Assembly (NCBI GenBank): GCA_036345935.2
Contig: JADWOT020000001.1
Span: forward strand, 24,817,886 to 24,881,885
Length of the DNA: 64,000 bases
Direction: 5' to 3'
From: Taenia hydatigena
Taxonomy: Eukaryota > Platyhelminthes > Cestoda > Cyclophyllidea > Taeniidae
Shown here in pieces: positions 1-11,200 of the stretch (position 1 is its first letter; each line of letters opens with the position of its first letter). The notes beneath the pieces were generated by a model that was given only the letters and a program-made list of their open reading frames with translations, ran no database searches and was not told where the DNA came from. The position numbers were made by a program, and so were the translations under genes.

Positions 1-759
1 TTGCTCACAGTAGCACGCAGCACAACGGACGCACAAAAACTATATATTGAATTGAGAACATGCAAAAGGCAGCTGTTACAGCCCTTGACAGAAGGCTGGC
101 TTTACAGGTGTCAACTCTTTTCCACATCCTAGCATGGATTTCCTGGCAAAACATATTGCGAATGCCACCCTTATTGACTCCCAGGATGACAAATTACAGC
201 AAGTAGTGCAGTCACAGGAAGCTCTCTGATGAACAGGCTCGAGCTTGGTGGATATAAGTCGCTCCCACTCATCTCATCGAGGTAAGCTGACACCAGTCTC
301 ACATCATTGGCATCACTTTGAATTTAGCCAGACATTCCAAGCCCAAAACAAAATTCGGTTACACCCCCAGTTGGCACTACGATCGACTTGGCGATCAGAA
401 AGCACAATTAATGCGACCAGAGAATGCTGCAGTCTGCACCGCTGGAAACATTTCCTCCTCTCTCGCTCTCACATCTCACTCTTGTCGTCCTCACCCATGT
501 GTGTCTAATCTATAGTAGAATGTGCACACCATGACACACCCTTACGACAGCACCGTCACACACACTTCTTCAATTCGCTTGACACCATACCATTGTAACA
601 AATCAATGTGTGCGAAACACTCACCCATGCTCGTAGCTCTGCTCAGGTTCCGATTCACTTTGGTATTTTCTCCTACTTGCATGGCTAAGCACATCGGTGA
701 GTTCAGCAATGATACTTGCATGCGGAGGAATACTACGCTCCTTGAGATGTTCCTCAAAA
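1..759 (-). pseudogene. Inverted duplicate of three exons, cut by window edge
   Basis: The minus strand repeats the exons found on the + strand of the right arm: 625-759 copies exon 4893-5027, 317-433 copies 5219-5335, and positions 1-20 copy the start of exon 5528-5640 (encoded AACYCEQ is kept, with a synonymous difference). Splice acceptors and donors are also copied, because the arms match in introns too. No upstream exons for this strand were found in the central 1112-4541 region, so I treat it as a partial gene copy. It could still be expressed from a promoter in the centre. Confidence 0.5.
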
Positions 760-1111
760 CTGCACGCAAAGTAAACACATTAAATGTTGACTATTTGCCC
801 TACGGCGCCGCGAATTACACAAGGGAGTGGGGTCACAAGAAGTAGTCAACTCGACTGGGACACACAAGACAAATAAAAGCAAGTCAATCGCAAATCTTCC
901 ATCTAATTGAGCTCATGCTGTCGTTGCAGCATTCTTAAGGCTTGACCAAAATCACCATCCGAAAATCGAAAAGCATACTGTTCATTCAATCTTCAAACGA
1001 GACGCTTATGCATGTAGTAGTGAAACATCATAAGATAATTTAAGCGGGGAATATTTTACTAGTTATGAAGGGTTGGATACTCGCTTACTTTCATCGATCA
1101 ACGCATGGATA
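1..1111. repeat. Left arm of a ~1-kb inverted repeat
   Basis: This stretch is the reverse complement of 4542-5568. From about 240 to 1111 the two arms differ at only scattered bases: one 107-codon antisense ORF is identical in both and a 65-codon ORF differs at one residue. Paired positions add up to about 5652 over the best part. From about 24 to 180 the pairing is broken by divergence and a length difference, then positions 1-20 pair again with about 5546-5568, so the repeat probably continues past the window edge. The inner end is sharp: both arms share bases up to the sequence around 1111 and 4542, then diverge completely. Confidence 0.9.
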
Positions 1112-2689
1112 TGTGGTGTTAATTATCTTTTGATTAGGCTAAAATCATTGCACTATCGAACGCGTGGGACACAGCTGATAGCGAGATACTTCATGCACAG
1201 ATAAAGACGTAAGCATGTATTTTGCTTGAAGTTAAAAATCACACCGTGCTGATTGGTTGACCTGCTACAAGTTGCCACTCATAGGATTCGAGAGAAGCGA
1301 TTGCCATCAGGATTACACCGATGTGTCGCCGCACTGACCGTTATTTCGTCGAAGAGATGTGCGACAAGGCTGGGTATTTAGCTGCATCGAGTTTTATTTG
1401 TGAATTGTGCTCAAAATCGTAAGTCATTTGCTTTGGAGCGGCTTCCTTTATATGGCAATGACGACAGGGAGAGACTCATTAAGCCAGTAAAGGGTAATTG
1501 CGCTTTAGTTTACACATTTTTTGCTAATCCAAATGTGTGGATGGTTTACGCACCTGAGCCAAGGCGTTTAATTTTAACAGAAAATGAATAGTTGTATCCA
1601 CGTTGTGCCTATGGTTTCGAGTGCAATACAAGTAAAACGCAAAGAAATTGTGAGTTTTTTTAATAAACCGTAACAGCCCTTCCTTAAAATTAGAGGGGCT
1701 GACACATTTAAGCTAGGGGTAGTATCAGTAAAGTAGAAGGTCATTAGTTAGAATATCGTGAAGCATAAGGCATGAGAATATTGATACCAGGTTTCTGGCG
1801 CATCAGTGGATGCGATGGAGAGGTGCGCTACCTCGTGGAGGTACCGAGAAGGATGAACCTTGCCTACACATTTTCATGCGGGCCCATTAACTTCAACAGC
1901 TGTGTCTGCTATTGCAAGTAGGATCACGACTTAAGGTCACCTCTATTAATACGTAGAGTCTGAAGCGAGAACACAGGGTCTCTACTTTGCAGTCTTATCT
2001 CATTCGATTCTGTCCCACCTGCAAAGCGCACTATAGCCAGAGCCGATGCATAAATAAGCTGTTCAATGAGCAAGGGAAAATATTTCGCTGATTAAATTTG
2101 TACTCCTTTGTCTCTTGCAGGGCCCGTCTTAGGTGGATGCAGACCAAATTGTTGGTTTATTGCCATCATTGTAATCATCAGGTCTGTGTGCATTGTCTTG
2201 CAAAACACCGTGAAGATGTAAGTAACAGCAATTTTTAAATTATTTACGAGATATTTAATTTTTATTTTTGAGTGTCGCAGCGCTTGCTTAAACGTGAGAT
2301 ACAGAGTATCCCATGACATAATATGCAGGTGAGACAGAAAGCTGTGATGTATTTGGCGTTTGCAGAGCGTTCCTGCAATTAATTTGCACAGCTACTGTAT
2401 TTTCGTAAAGGAATTGATTTAAAAGTTTCCCAGTCTACACCTGAACTGGTGCCGAAAGATAAATTTAGAATGTCTGATCACAAATAATGCTTATTCACGG
2501 TTTTCTTAATTGTTGTAAAATCGGAGCATGTTATTTGTGCCAATTATCTGCTCAATTAACTTCGGCAGTCATGAACTTTTAAAGAAAATTAGCTTCTGTT
2601 GCATAGAACTGCAAATCGAAGCGCCGGTAGCGATACTTCACATCTCATTTTCTTGTGTTCGTCTGCCTACCCTCCTTTCCAACATGCAG

Positions 2690-3870
2690 TACACCTCAAT
2701 GCTACTTGTAAAGCTGAATTCTCTGTCTCATCACAACGTGGTATTGAGGTCGTGCTTGAAAAAGTTAAGTGAGCAATACAACTCTGAACTGGTTACAAAG
2801 GAGAATTTATGGGTCGTGATTCTTGGTGCATTGGAAAACGCAATGCGTGAGCTGCAAGAGGCTGCAAACAGGGCGCTCACCGCTGCCACTGCAAAAGTAG
2901 AAGTGATGAATGTGGCAGACCTCGAGATCATGGACGGACTCGCTCATCGTGCAGCGAATCTTTCAGCCGAGATGGGCAAGGCACAAAGTGCCTATATGTC
3001 GCTGGAGGGAACAAAGGCAAGCCAAGATATATGGTGAAATAATTGAATAAAGCTAGCTAGGCTTGCTTATACACTTATAAAGATTGCTTAAATTCCTGTT
3101 TTATCTCTTCCTTTCGCCTCTTTACCTCATCACTTTGTCAACTTTTTCCTTTTGTATCACGCCTAGAAATTGCGAGAGGCTATGATGATGCGGAAGTCGC
3201 TAGAACGATTCCGCATCAGTGCTGCGACATTCAAGAGAACAATGGAGCAAATTCCATCCTTATCCTTAGCACAGATGCATCCATCTGAGCGATTCAAAAA
3301 TGTAAGCTGTCAAATGTGAATGTGAGTAACCGAATGTGTGGAGATATAAATGAGCAAATTAGCCAGTCAAAATTGAGGCTCACTGCAGAGATAAATTGTG
3401 GCCGAAATTCGAAAGCGTGATTATTGCAAGTATCACATTGCAAACTCTGTAGCTACAGCTATCGAATTAGGTGGCCATCGCCTATCTACGGGCTAATAAC
3501 GATGAAATGTTAGTGCTTCAATAAAGGCCTATTGTTGCATTGTATAGATAGTGAGCGTCAATGACGATGGTGCATGCATATAATGGGCACTTTGGTCTGT
3601 TCTCGTTTAGATTGGCCAGCGTGTGAGAGACTTCAATCTTGTGATATGTGTCACAGATGTGTCGATTTCGCAACAACTCCACCTCTACTCTTGTAGCGAC
3701 ATTGCAGACAAAGGGCAAGTTTGATATGGAGGTTGTGCAACTTTAAAATATTCTGAGTGGCACTTTTCTTTAAGGTAGAAGAACTGGAAGGTAATGAAGA
3801 AGAAGCTGATGGATGTTCAGTAATTAGAGTGTTGCCCTTTTTTAAACATCCGTTCACAATGATGCATTAA
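2690..3870 (+). CDS. Coiled-coil protein exons, distant Smac/DIABLO-like look
   Basis: Three exons join in phase 0. Exon one (2690-3016) follows a long pyrimidine tract ending in CAG and encodes 109 helical, alanine- and leucine-rich residues. Exon two (3167-3301) starts KLREAMMMRK and ends at a GTAAGC donor. Exon three (3775 on) is acidic (VEELEGNEEEAD) and either stops at TAA 3868-3870 or is spliced at a GTAATG donor after 3790. The first intron has a GC donor (AAAG|GCAAGC), because the frame stops soon after without it. The LWVVILGA...AMRELQ stretch and acidic end faintly recall the Smac/DIABLO helical bundle. That is a guess; BAR-type or other coiled coils fit as well. No start codon or upstream exon was found. 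Confidence 0.5.
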
Positions 3871-4302
3871 GCCCTGCATCGTGCATATTTATGAGCGTAC
3901 CTCTTGATTGGCAACGGCGTAATAATGGGTACTTTGGCTTTGGACATGAGAGAAGGGGAATGTCAAATAGTCGGCACTCGCCTGTGCAAGTAGTAGCTAT
4001 GTGTTTATTACAGAATAAGAAAGCGAAATTGTGAAGCATAGACAGAGTAAATATGACGATACCAGAAACAAACTAGGTTGACCAAGACTGATTCATAAAA
4101 TAATAAAAGCTTTGAATGCTCAGTAGTCCTTGAAAGACTGCTTTCAACGCTGCACGACCGAAAATGTTTCTAGATTTATAGAACTGAAAAGTTATGGAGC
4201 ATTTATTTCGTAGATGTTGCCACATCGTAAGAAGTGGGGGTTGGCTTGAAGTGGCTTCTTTAAGAGCTAGTAAATTTGACTGATATGCCAATTTAACTGC
4301 AG

Positions 4303-4563
4303 AATTAAAGCACCTCCCAATTTTCCCGAAGTTGATCGGCAATTTGCTGCAAGTAAAAATACGCCCTCCGCAAAAGGAAGCATCATTGGCAGCCTCTTCA
4401 AGCGATATAGCGAATCCACTAAAGAGGACTCAAATGACAAAAGGAACGCAACACGTGTCAAGAATTCCAATACAGGAGTGCACCAGACATCAAAAGCGGC
4501 AGATCAGCCACAACCCAATTGCGTGTTCGTCAGCTTTACCTATCCATGCGTTGATCGATGAAA
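4303..4563 (+). CDS. Exon with two long open frames
   Basis: The acceptor TTTAACTGCAG ends at 4302. One frame runs to a strong GTAAGC donor after 4563 and enters in phase 1, which matches the alternative donor after 3790; it contains SLAASSSDIANPLKRTQ. The other frame is open to a TGA at 4559-4561 and gives a more usual hydrophilic composition (IKAPPNFPEVDRQF, then many S, K, N, D). I cannot decide which is translated. The last bases lie in the right inverted-repeat arm, so the exon crosses the repeat boundary, which places the breakpoint inside a gene. Confidence 0.45.
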
Positions 4564-5568
4564 GTAAGCGAGTATCCAACCCTTCACAACTAGTAAAATA
4601 TTCCCCGCTTAAATTATCTTATGATGTTTCACTACTACGTGCATAAGCGTCTCCTTTGAAGATTGAATGAACAGTATAATTTTCGATTTTCGGATGGTGA
4701 TTTTGGTCAAGCCTTAAGAATGCTGCAACGACAGCATGAGCTCAATTAGATGGAAGATTTGCGATTGACTTGCTTTTATTTGTCTTGTGTGTCCCAGTCG
4801 AGTTGACTACTTCTTGTGACCCCACTCCCTTGTGTAATTCGCGGCGCCGTAGGGCAAATAGTCAACATTTAATGTGTTTACTTTGCGTGCAGTTTTGAGG
4901 AACATCTCAAGGAGCGTAGTATTCCTCCGCATGCAAGTATCATTGCTGAACTCACCGATGTGCTTAGCCATGCAAGTAGGAGAAAATACCAAAGTGAATC
5001 GGAACCTGAGCAGAGCTACGAGCATGGGTGAGTGTTTCGCACACATTGATTTGTTACAATGGTATGGTGTCAAGCGAATTGAAGAAGTGTGTGTGACGGT
5101 GCTGTCGTAAGGGTGTGTCATGGTGTGCACATTCTACTATAGATTAGACACACATGGGTGAGGACGACAAGAGTGAGATGTGAGAGCGAGAGAGGAGGAA
5201 ATGTTTCCAGCGGTGCAGACTGCAGCATTCTCTGGTCGCATTAAATGTGCTTTCTGATCGCCAAGTCGATCGTAGTGCCAACTGGGGGTGTAACCGAATT
5301 TTGTTTTGGGCTTGGAATGTCTGGCTAAATTCAAGGTGATGCCAATGATGTGAGACTGGTGTCAGCTTACCTCGATGAGATGAGTGGGAGCGACTTATAT
5401 CCACCAAGCTCGAGCCTGTTCATCTGACAGCTTCCTGTGACTGCACTACTTGCTGTGATTTATCATCCTGGCTTTAAATGGGTCGACATTTGCAGTGTGC
5501 ATTGTCACGAAAATTGATGTGTTTTAGGCATCAGTATGGCTGCGTGCTACTGTGAACAACTACTGACG
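4542..5568. repeat. Right arm of the ~1-kb inverted repeat
   Basis: This is the reverse complement of 1-1111. The match is near identical from 4542 to about 5410, then patchy to 5568. Between 5465 and 5545 this arm lacks bases present at 24-180 on the left. The arm contains two whole exons and part of a third on the + strand, with their introns, so it is a duplicated gene segment rather than a simple transposon end. Confidence 0.9.
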
Positions 5569-5901
5569 ACCATCAGTACTATGTGCTTGCAATCGACTTC
5601 CTTCGCACCGTCTGCTTCCTTATCATATATTACCGCGTTTGTAAGGCTTATTTTCTTACTACTGCAGGTTGCTTGCCTTAAAGTACTTACAACATATTTA
5701 ACCTATCACACGATTCACTGCTTCTTGTTCTGACTGATAACGTATGTGCTAGCTTACCCTTAGCAGGTGCTGCAGTCATTGATTGCTGTGAAGTGGCAAA
5801 GCTCTTATCCAAAATATGCCTCCAATATTGAATGGCGCTTAAGTGCACTTCAAACTGGCATTAATTTCTTCCCAAGTGATCGAACGTCTGCCGCACCCAT
5901 G
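4893..5901 (+). CDS. Four-exon stretch of an unrecognised protein
   Basis: Exon 4893-5027 lies between a TTTGCGTGCAG acceptor and a GG|GTGAGT donor; it starts in phase 2, encodes EEHLKERSIPPHASII... and ends in phase 2. Exon 5219-5335 (or to 5287) starts in the matching phase and encodes LQHSLVALNVLSDRQ.... Exon 5528-5640 follows TGTGTTTTAG, encodes MAACYCEQLL... and ends at a GTAAGG donor in phase 0. Exon 5767-5901 follows TTAGCAG, encodes VLQSLIAVKWQSSYPKY... and ends at GTGGGT, phase 0. Frames stay open only when these splices are used. The join between the second and third exon is unresolved; a small exon may be missing. I do not recognise the family. The first two exons are duplicated in the left repeat arm. 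Confidence 0.6.
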
Positions 5902-6181
5902 GTGGGTATTGCTTTAGCTAACAGGATTAATGGTTGATTTAAATTTATTGCAACAAGAAAAGTTAGTGCTAGTTAACTGATGTCTAATTTTCTGACATAT
6001 TTCATCAAAGGTAAAGATTTGGATTGATCGATAAGTAAAGTCCGAGCCTTTTCAAGCATTGCAGCACAGCGCATTGTAGGAAATATAATAACATAAGTAG
6101 TCAGCACTTAAGTTGTGGAATTTTCACCTGGTTTTCTTTGGCGGAACATCTTAGATCAGAGGGCTTGATTTAACCGATTAG

Positions 6182-6363
6182 TGCTGGCGAGTATTTGCGC
6201 ACCCTCAGGCCATTCTTCTCTTTCCTTGTCGGTAACTCCAAAAATCGCGGTAATGCATTTACACAATTTTAACCGTTCGCAGACACTTAAATATGCACCT
6301 TATGGTGCATCTCCAATCGCACTAAAATATCCATACACAACAAGAATTGCTACTTGTTGCTGA
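6182..6363 (+). CDS. Possible terminal exons with a 51-bp intron
   Basis: After an acceptor ending at 6181, a short open stretch (LASICAPSGHSSLSLS) reaches a GTAACT donor at 6232. A 51-bp intron ends in TTCGCAG at 6282, and the next exon (TLKYAPYGASPIALK...) stops at 6363. The two pieces join in phase 0 with no internal stop. They could end the gene at 4893-5901 if its exon uses a slightly later donor (phase 1), or be an unrelated small exon pair. The intron size suits tapeworms, which often have very short introns. Confidence 0.35.
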
Positions 6364-7083
6364 TAAGCGTTAGTGTAATGGGTGCCGATTAGTTTTAGGC
6401 TCGCTTTAAGCATAGCTTAGGAGCCTTGGTGTGGGAATAGCCTTGTGGTGGCCATGACCAACGAGGCTCACTTCATTCCACAGGCAATAGGATTGTGCTT
6501 AGATTAGAAGTACTGCGCGCATGTAAACTGAGCAGAGTAAAGTTTTCGTCACTTGTCGTCGCGAAAAAAACATTTTACTAATGATTGTAAGTAGCAATAA
6601 TGAAATGTTAATGAACACATTCAAAAGTCAGGTTACATAGATAATGAAACAGCGCTATTGTATATCTGGCGCATGCCAGTCACTAATGGCAAAGTGAAGC
6701 AGGTGGCATTGAGGAGTAACATTCGGAATGATGTCCCTGCTCCTATTGCAGAGAGTGTTTTCAAGTAATAGATGAGATGGGGAAAGACAAGTGAGAATGC
6801 TCAAAAGCGAACTAATTTTGTGTCTAAGCGGAGCGTATTTTGCGTAGAATATTTTCCTTGCATTGCAAAATTTGTACAGAGGGATTGAGATCAATGTTTA
6901 AATTTGGCAAGCGGAGACAAAAATATGCCAAAAAGGTGTAAAGGAATGTGTATTTCTAATCCTCAGTGTATCCTCATTTCTCCGATGCTGTATTTGTATC
7001 CATACTCACAAGGGCAAAAGTGTTGGTATTAAACTATATATTGCTTACCCGCCTTCGCTTCTAAAGACATTGTGTTAATTTAC

Positions 7084-7289
7084 CAGAACTGATCTGCCAT
7101 TAAGCATGGCAACAATTAATTCGGACTCCTGATAGCGATGTCGCCAAGCGGGCAATAGACGAATTGGGGGTCTCATAGACAATTTTGCCAGATTAGTGAT
7201 GAAGTCCGTACAGATTAACGATCGCACATTAAACTTGTAAATGGCATCGAGACGTGAAAGGAAATTCAGGCTAATAAGCACTGCTCTCC
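7084..7289 (-). pseudogene. Exon with weak DEAD-box helicase C-domain resemblance
   Basis: On the minus strand an acceptor (TTTACCTCAG, ending at 7290) and a donor (CTG|GTAAAT, at 7083) bound 206 bases open in one frame. The product contains LSRLDAIYKF and LICTD, then NGRSVLV. In DEAD-box helicases motif V reads roughly I(L)ATDVxxRGLD and motif VI HRxGRTxR, followed by G(R)SxxLV. Here the RGLD and HRxGRTxR residues are lost, so if it is a helicase it is a decayed fragment. No neighbouring helicase motifs were found. The exon lies antisense inside an intron between + strand exons. Confidence 0.25.
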
Positions 7290-7618
7290 CTGAGGTAAAG
7301 TGGTGAGCTATTCAGTTGTTGAAAAATAGAGGCCACCGTTCCATCAGAATGTAACAGGTAGTAAAACATATTATCGCAGCATAATATTCCAATTGTTTGC
7401 CTGACGTGCATGATACGGGATTGGACGACATGTGGTCAAGACAACACGCTGCCGCATGCCATCCAGCCTAAGAAGTACTGCAATCACTGCATTAATTATT
7501 GTTCAGTTATGTAACCTCCCGTTTTGGTGAGCACAGCTAGCAGCGTAGATCATGCTGCCTAACGCCCTTGCTCTTTTGTCACTTTTCAAGGTCTAGTGCT
7601 TTTGCCAACATGCCTTAG

Positions 7619-7938
7619 ACCACTCAGGGCTATAAGAATGAAATTGAATGCTTCATCAAGGGAATCGTCATGCATTTATTCAAAACGCTTGTAGAAAAAT
7701 TCGACGGAGCTGTGCAGACAATCCGACAGGTATGCCAGCTTATACATAATTCTTTGTATAAGCTTATTTTTAGGGCTCCATTGTACAACCGAATTCTTTC
7801 TCTCCTGTTTTCTTAGTGTTTGTGATGAAGCATGCATTTGCTTCCACCGTGTTATTAGATGTGTTCTCCTAGGTTCGCTACAGATGGGGTAGCAAAGTAG
7901 ATGCTTGCTGGCAGGAGACTGTTGAATGCCTCTACTGA
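7619..7938 (+). CDS. Two C-terminal exons, unrecognised protein
   Basis: Exon 7619-7729 follows ACATGCCTTAG and encodes 37 residues beginning TTQGYKNEIECFIKGIV and ending with a GTATGC donor, in phase 0 at both ends. Exon 7873-7938 follows TGTTCTCCTAG and encodes VRYRWGSKVDACWQETVECLY and a TGA stop. The phase-0 join continues directly from the phase-0 end of exon 5767-5901, so these are probably the last exons of the same gene; the helicase-like exon would then lie in that intron on the other strand. The product looks helical and soluble. Confidence 0.5.
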
Positions 7939-8396
7939 GCAAGTTTTAATGATGTAGAGGCGTACGCTACGTGGGTGGAGGGAAGTAGAGTTCAATTTTT
8001 GAGTATAGTTGGGGCAAGTGTGCAGCCAGAATAAGGTGAACAACACCACATGCCACAATACCACGATATCATATCCGCTCACATAAGGATGAACTCACAA
8101 TCACACTTACTGTCCGGTTTATGCACTGCATTGCAGTAAAAGCGCGAGGTAGATTTCATCACATGTAAAAACGTAGTTGACATTGTCATTTAAAGTTTAA
8201 ATGGATAACTTCTTGAAGTTAATGCCACTGGCATCATCTTCATTAGTGTAGTGGAGAAGTATTGCTATTTTGTTTAAGATTCCCTTCATCAATGATCGTG
8301 CATTGGTGCCTCTCTCTGGGCTCTTGGTCAATAATCCCGCCTCGCGCCGGGGTCAGTTTTTTTGATATACAAAACAGTGGTGAGCACACCCCTTAG

Positions 8397-8556
8397 TAGC
8401 CCACTTGGACTGGTCAAGAGAAAATGGGAAAAAAGAATGCGGGAAACTTTGCCTGAGAGTGATTTTGAGTGCCTGGCAAAACATCATGCCCTGCCATCTA
8501 TCTATAATACGGAAGGGTACCTAGTCGTTGGGCTGAGCGACCTTCTGTCCCCTTAA
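8397..8556 (+). CDS. Possible terminal exon, unknown protein
   Basis: An acceptor (CACCCCTTAG) ends at 8396. The following frame, entered in phase 2, encodes a charged stretch (KRKWEKRMRETLPESDFE) and a hydrophobic end (YLVVGLSDLLSP) before TAA. Codon use and composition look coding. An AATAAA lies at 8910-8915. No matching upstream donor in phase 2 could be fixed. Confidence 0.35.
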
Positions 8557-8977
8557 TGGCAACGCCAAAGGCGAGTGAATTTTCTCTACATTAACATAGG
8601 ACATCAACTTCAGTCCTCATTTAGCTCCTAATTTCGGGTCAGATTATGTTGCAAAGCGCCGTATAATTATTTAGTGCATTTGCTCCTGTGAAGCCGTCAT
8701 TCTATTTAGTTTCAGAGTAATCAGGAGGAGGTGAGGACTGCACCTGTCAGCAAGGATAAGAATTTATAGCTTAGGAGTCATCCTCAAGAAGACTTGGGTC
8801 AACTAAATAAGCTTAATTTCTAACATTACGTTCATTACATTTGTCATTTTCTGTCTAAAACCGCGTATTTTGATGTGCATTAATGAACCGTGCCATTCCG
8901 TGTTCCTTTAATAAATTTATCACCTTACTAATATAACTCGCATCTGAAACTTCCTCATGTGACCTTGACTTTGACAG

Positions 8978-9071
8978 TGACTGTCAGCGCTGGACTTGTA
9001 TGCGGCGGACCAAAGAGGCATGCACCAACCAAGAGCACTTCATTTGCAGAAAGCCAAAGATGTACGATGCA
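8978..9071 (+). CDS. Possible cysteine-rich exon
   Basis: The exon is bounded by a pyrimidine-rich acceptor (TTTGACAG, ending at 8977) and a GTATGA donor. In the frame entered in phase 2 it encodes about 31 residues with four cysteines (DCQRWTCMRRTKEAC and HFICRK). Another frame is also open, so the assignment is weak. It may belong with the terminal exon at 9673-9754, but the phases do not join directly, so an exon would be missing. Confidence 0.3.
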
Positions 9072-9672
9072 GTATGACCTAAGCTAAGGACGCGCAGGTG
9101 CATGCTAAATGCTTCAGAGAGAAGTGATGGCATATGAAGATGGCGTTGGATGATAGATGTTACTTAAGTAGCATTTGACTGCCTACTTTGGGGAATCTAG
9201 GCCACCTATAGTAGCTTCCACAAAATGAGAATTATGATAGGAAGCGTTTTTGCATTCCGCGGTTATTATGCTCATTCTTCGCCACAGGTGTGAGGTGTGC
9301 CATTTTCACAATATGATAGACCTCATTTTTCTCGATCTGACAGAAACTCATTTCCTTATTTTTCCTCATAAATTTACTTTTATTCCAAATTGCTTTCATT
9401 CAGCATCAATGGAAGATGCTTTGAAATACAAGTAAAGCGCTCCTCCGATATAAACTTTATGCGTTTTGTCCCTTTTTCCTAAGTTTTCACCTCAATCACT
9501 TCTACGCTGTGCGCTCAAAGGCACATGCATCACTCATGCAATCATGAAAATGCAATTTGCAATCAATTTGCTTATATTACAGGCCGAGTTATTTGTTTGC
9601 TAAATTTACATAGGGAGGTAAAACACTTTCCTAAGCATTGCACCCTTTCTTGTCACCCTCTGTTGCTTCTAG

Positions 9673-9754
9673 GAATGGTCGCGATGAACGGAATAGTCCA
9701 CTGCAGGCTGGAAGAGAGATAGCGATGTTGCACCTAAAGTTATCCAGGAATTAG
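9673..9754 (+). CDS. Terminal exon of a gene ending near 9.9 kb
   Basis: A strong acceptor (CTGTTGCTTCTAG) ends at 9672. Entered in phase 2, the frame encodes NGRDERNSPLQAGREIAML and ends at TAG 9752-9754. The AATAAA at 9881-9886 is well placed for 3' end formation. An alternative frame with an internal ATG ends sooner. The product is not recognised. Confidence 0.4.
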
Positions 9755-9880
9755 GACCTGACAGGTGGCATCAAAGAGTGAATCCTAATATACTATAACG
9801 AAGCAAATGAAAGGCTCAACCCACTTTCGGTAGGCAAAGGATAATACTCTCTTGCACAGCCGGTTGTAAAACAATTCCCA

Positions 9881-9886
9881 AATAAA
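9881..9886 (+). terminator. Poly(A) signal AATAAA
   Basis: The hexamer sits about 127 bases after the TAG of the 9673-9754 exon, the expected distance for a cleavage signal. Such hexamers also occur by chance in AT-rich DNA. Confidence 0.4.
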
Positions 9887-9889
9887 AAG

Positions 9890-11180
9890 GCGCCAGTTAA
9901 TACTAGAGGAGAAGAGTCAACCCGTCATGCGTAAATGCAACAGATGTATTTTAAAATAAAGAAAAATTTCAAGTTAGCGCACCAATTCATAGAGCTGATG
10001 AGGCGGGATAGAACCCGGGTATGTAGGAAGTAAGGTAAAATTATGGTAAAAAAATTCATCAATTTCACTTGATTCAATGCAAGCTACATCGTAAGGCCGG
10101 ATTATACACACACATTTGCCCAATATTCCTCCATTTTGGCAAGGTTTGAAATAATACCAATGTGTTAAGGGACCCTGTTGCATCACTCTTTGACACATTG
10201 CATTCACTTCGTTTACAAATAAATTAAAAACACAGTAGAGGTCGTGCCCAACTCTTACAGCAGAGCAGGTCCTAAATAGACGTTCATTCTCTTGATTTTG
10301 CGCATGAGTAAAGTATTAGGAGGCAATTAGTAAAGAAAACATGAGCATTGTGATTGGAAACAGGATTCATGGATTCATGGTTCCCATAGCATATCTCTTG
10401 CAAAACTCTTAAACGGAAGTAAATGAATGAACCTAAGACAAAGTTATTGGCTCAAGGCAGGCAGTAATTTACGGCTCTCTTTAATGACGCTGTTTAGTTA
10501 AAATTAACGTCGGGGCAGTTAAGCAATTTTTAGGAAGTGATGGGGACTGCGAACTGGTACGTATTTCCCTTATGTCATTTTTTTCCTTGGCATTGCCACG
10601 CGCGCGCTTTTCCGCTCAATTTCATTTTTCATCTTTCTGACAGACGACCGCATTATTGAGGGTGGATAAAAATACGCGATTAGGCAACAGACTGTGCTCA
10701 GTAAGCTGTTGATTGGATTGTAAAACATTAGCCCTTTGTCTTAAACCTTACCTTTTGATAAATTTTCAGCGTCTGAGAGGGCATTCGAATAAGCGAGAAT
10801 CGTCATTTCGGCATAATTATATTTGCAAGCTCATGACGCTGGCAATTTGACGATTATTCTGCCTTAATTAGAAGTTTGCGATTGATTGCCATAGGAGGTA
10901 CCTTATTGCGAATGTTTCAAATGGACAAAAGTTTTGTTGTGGAGCAAACTACGACTATTGCTTGATAGTTTTCCATCACTTTCGTCTTCAGCGCAGCAAA
11001 TTCAAAAATCGCTGCAACAGTTATAAGGTCCAAGCTCAAATGATTGCCAAAATTTTACAGCGCAGTTAATGTCTTTTTTTAATTTTGGCTCTAAAAGACA
11101 TTCCACAGTTCGGATGCATTTTTGATTACGAACCATTGTTTATGCGATAAAGGCTATCATTGAAATCACAAAATTACGAA
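9890..11180. other. AT-rich spacer
   Basis: Apart from the EGF-like minus-strand frame, I see no exon with convincing splice borders, no repeat and no RNA gene in this stretch. Confidence 0.5.
9974..10207 (-). CDS. ORF with an EGF-like CxNGG motif
   Basis: The 77-codon minus-strand frame contains CQNGGILGKCVC followed by a further cysteine (VAC), the core of an EGF-like module (CxNGG...CxC...C). Only about four of the six expected cysteines are present. A possible acceptor (GATGCAACAG) lies just inside the ORF, so it may be a terminal exon rather than a whole gene. No signal peptide is seen. Chance or a degraded fragment is possible. Confidence 0.3.
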   Translation of the reverse strand: MNAMCQRVMQQGPLTHWYYFKPCQNGGILGKCVCIIRPYDVACIESSEIDEFFYHNFTLLPTYPGSIPPHQLYELVR

Positions 11181-11200
11181 AAACATTTTGTTACAAAACA

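Noticed and set aside
522..845. 107-codon + strand ORF, perfectly repeated at 4807-5130 on the minus strand
   Set aside because: It is antisense to a spliced exon with good borders (4893-5027 and its copy). Its conservation is explained by the inverted repeat.
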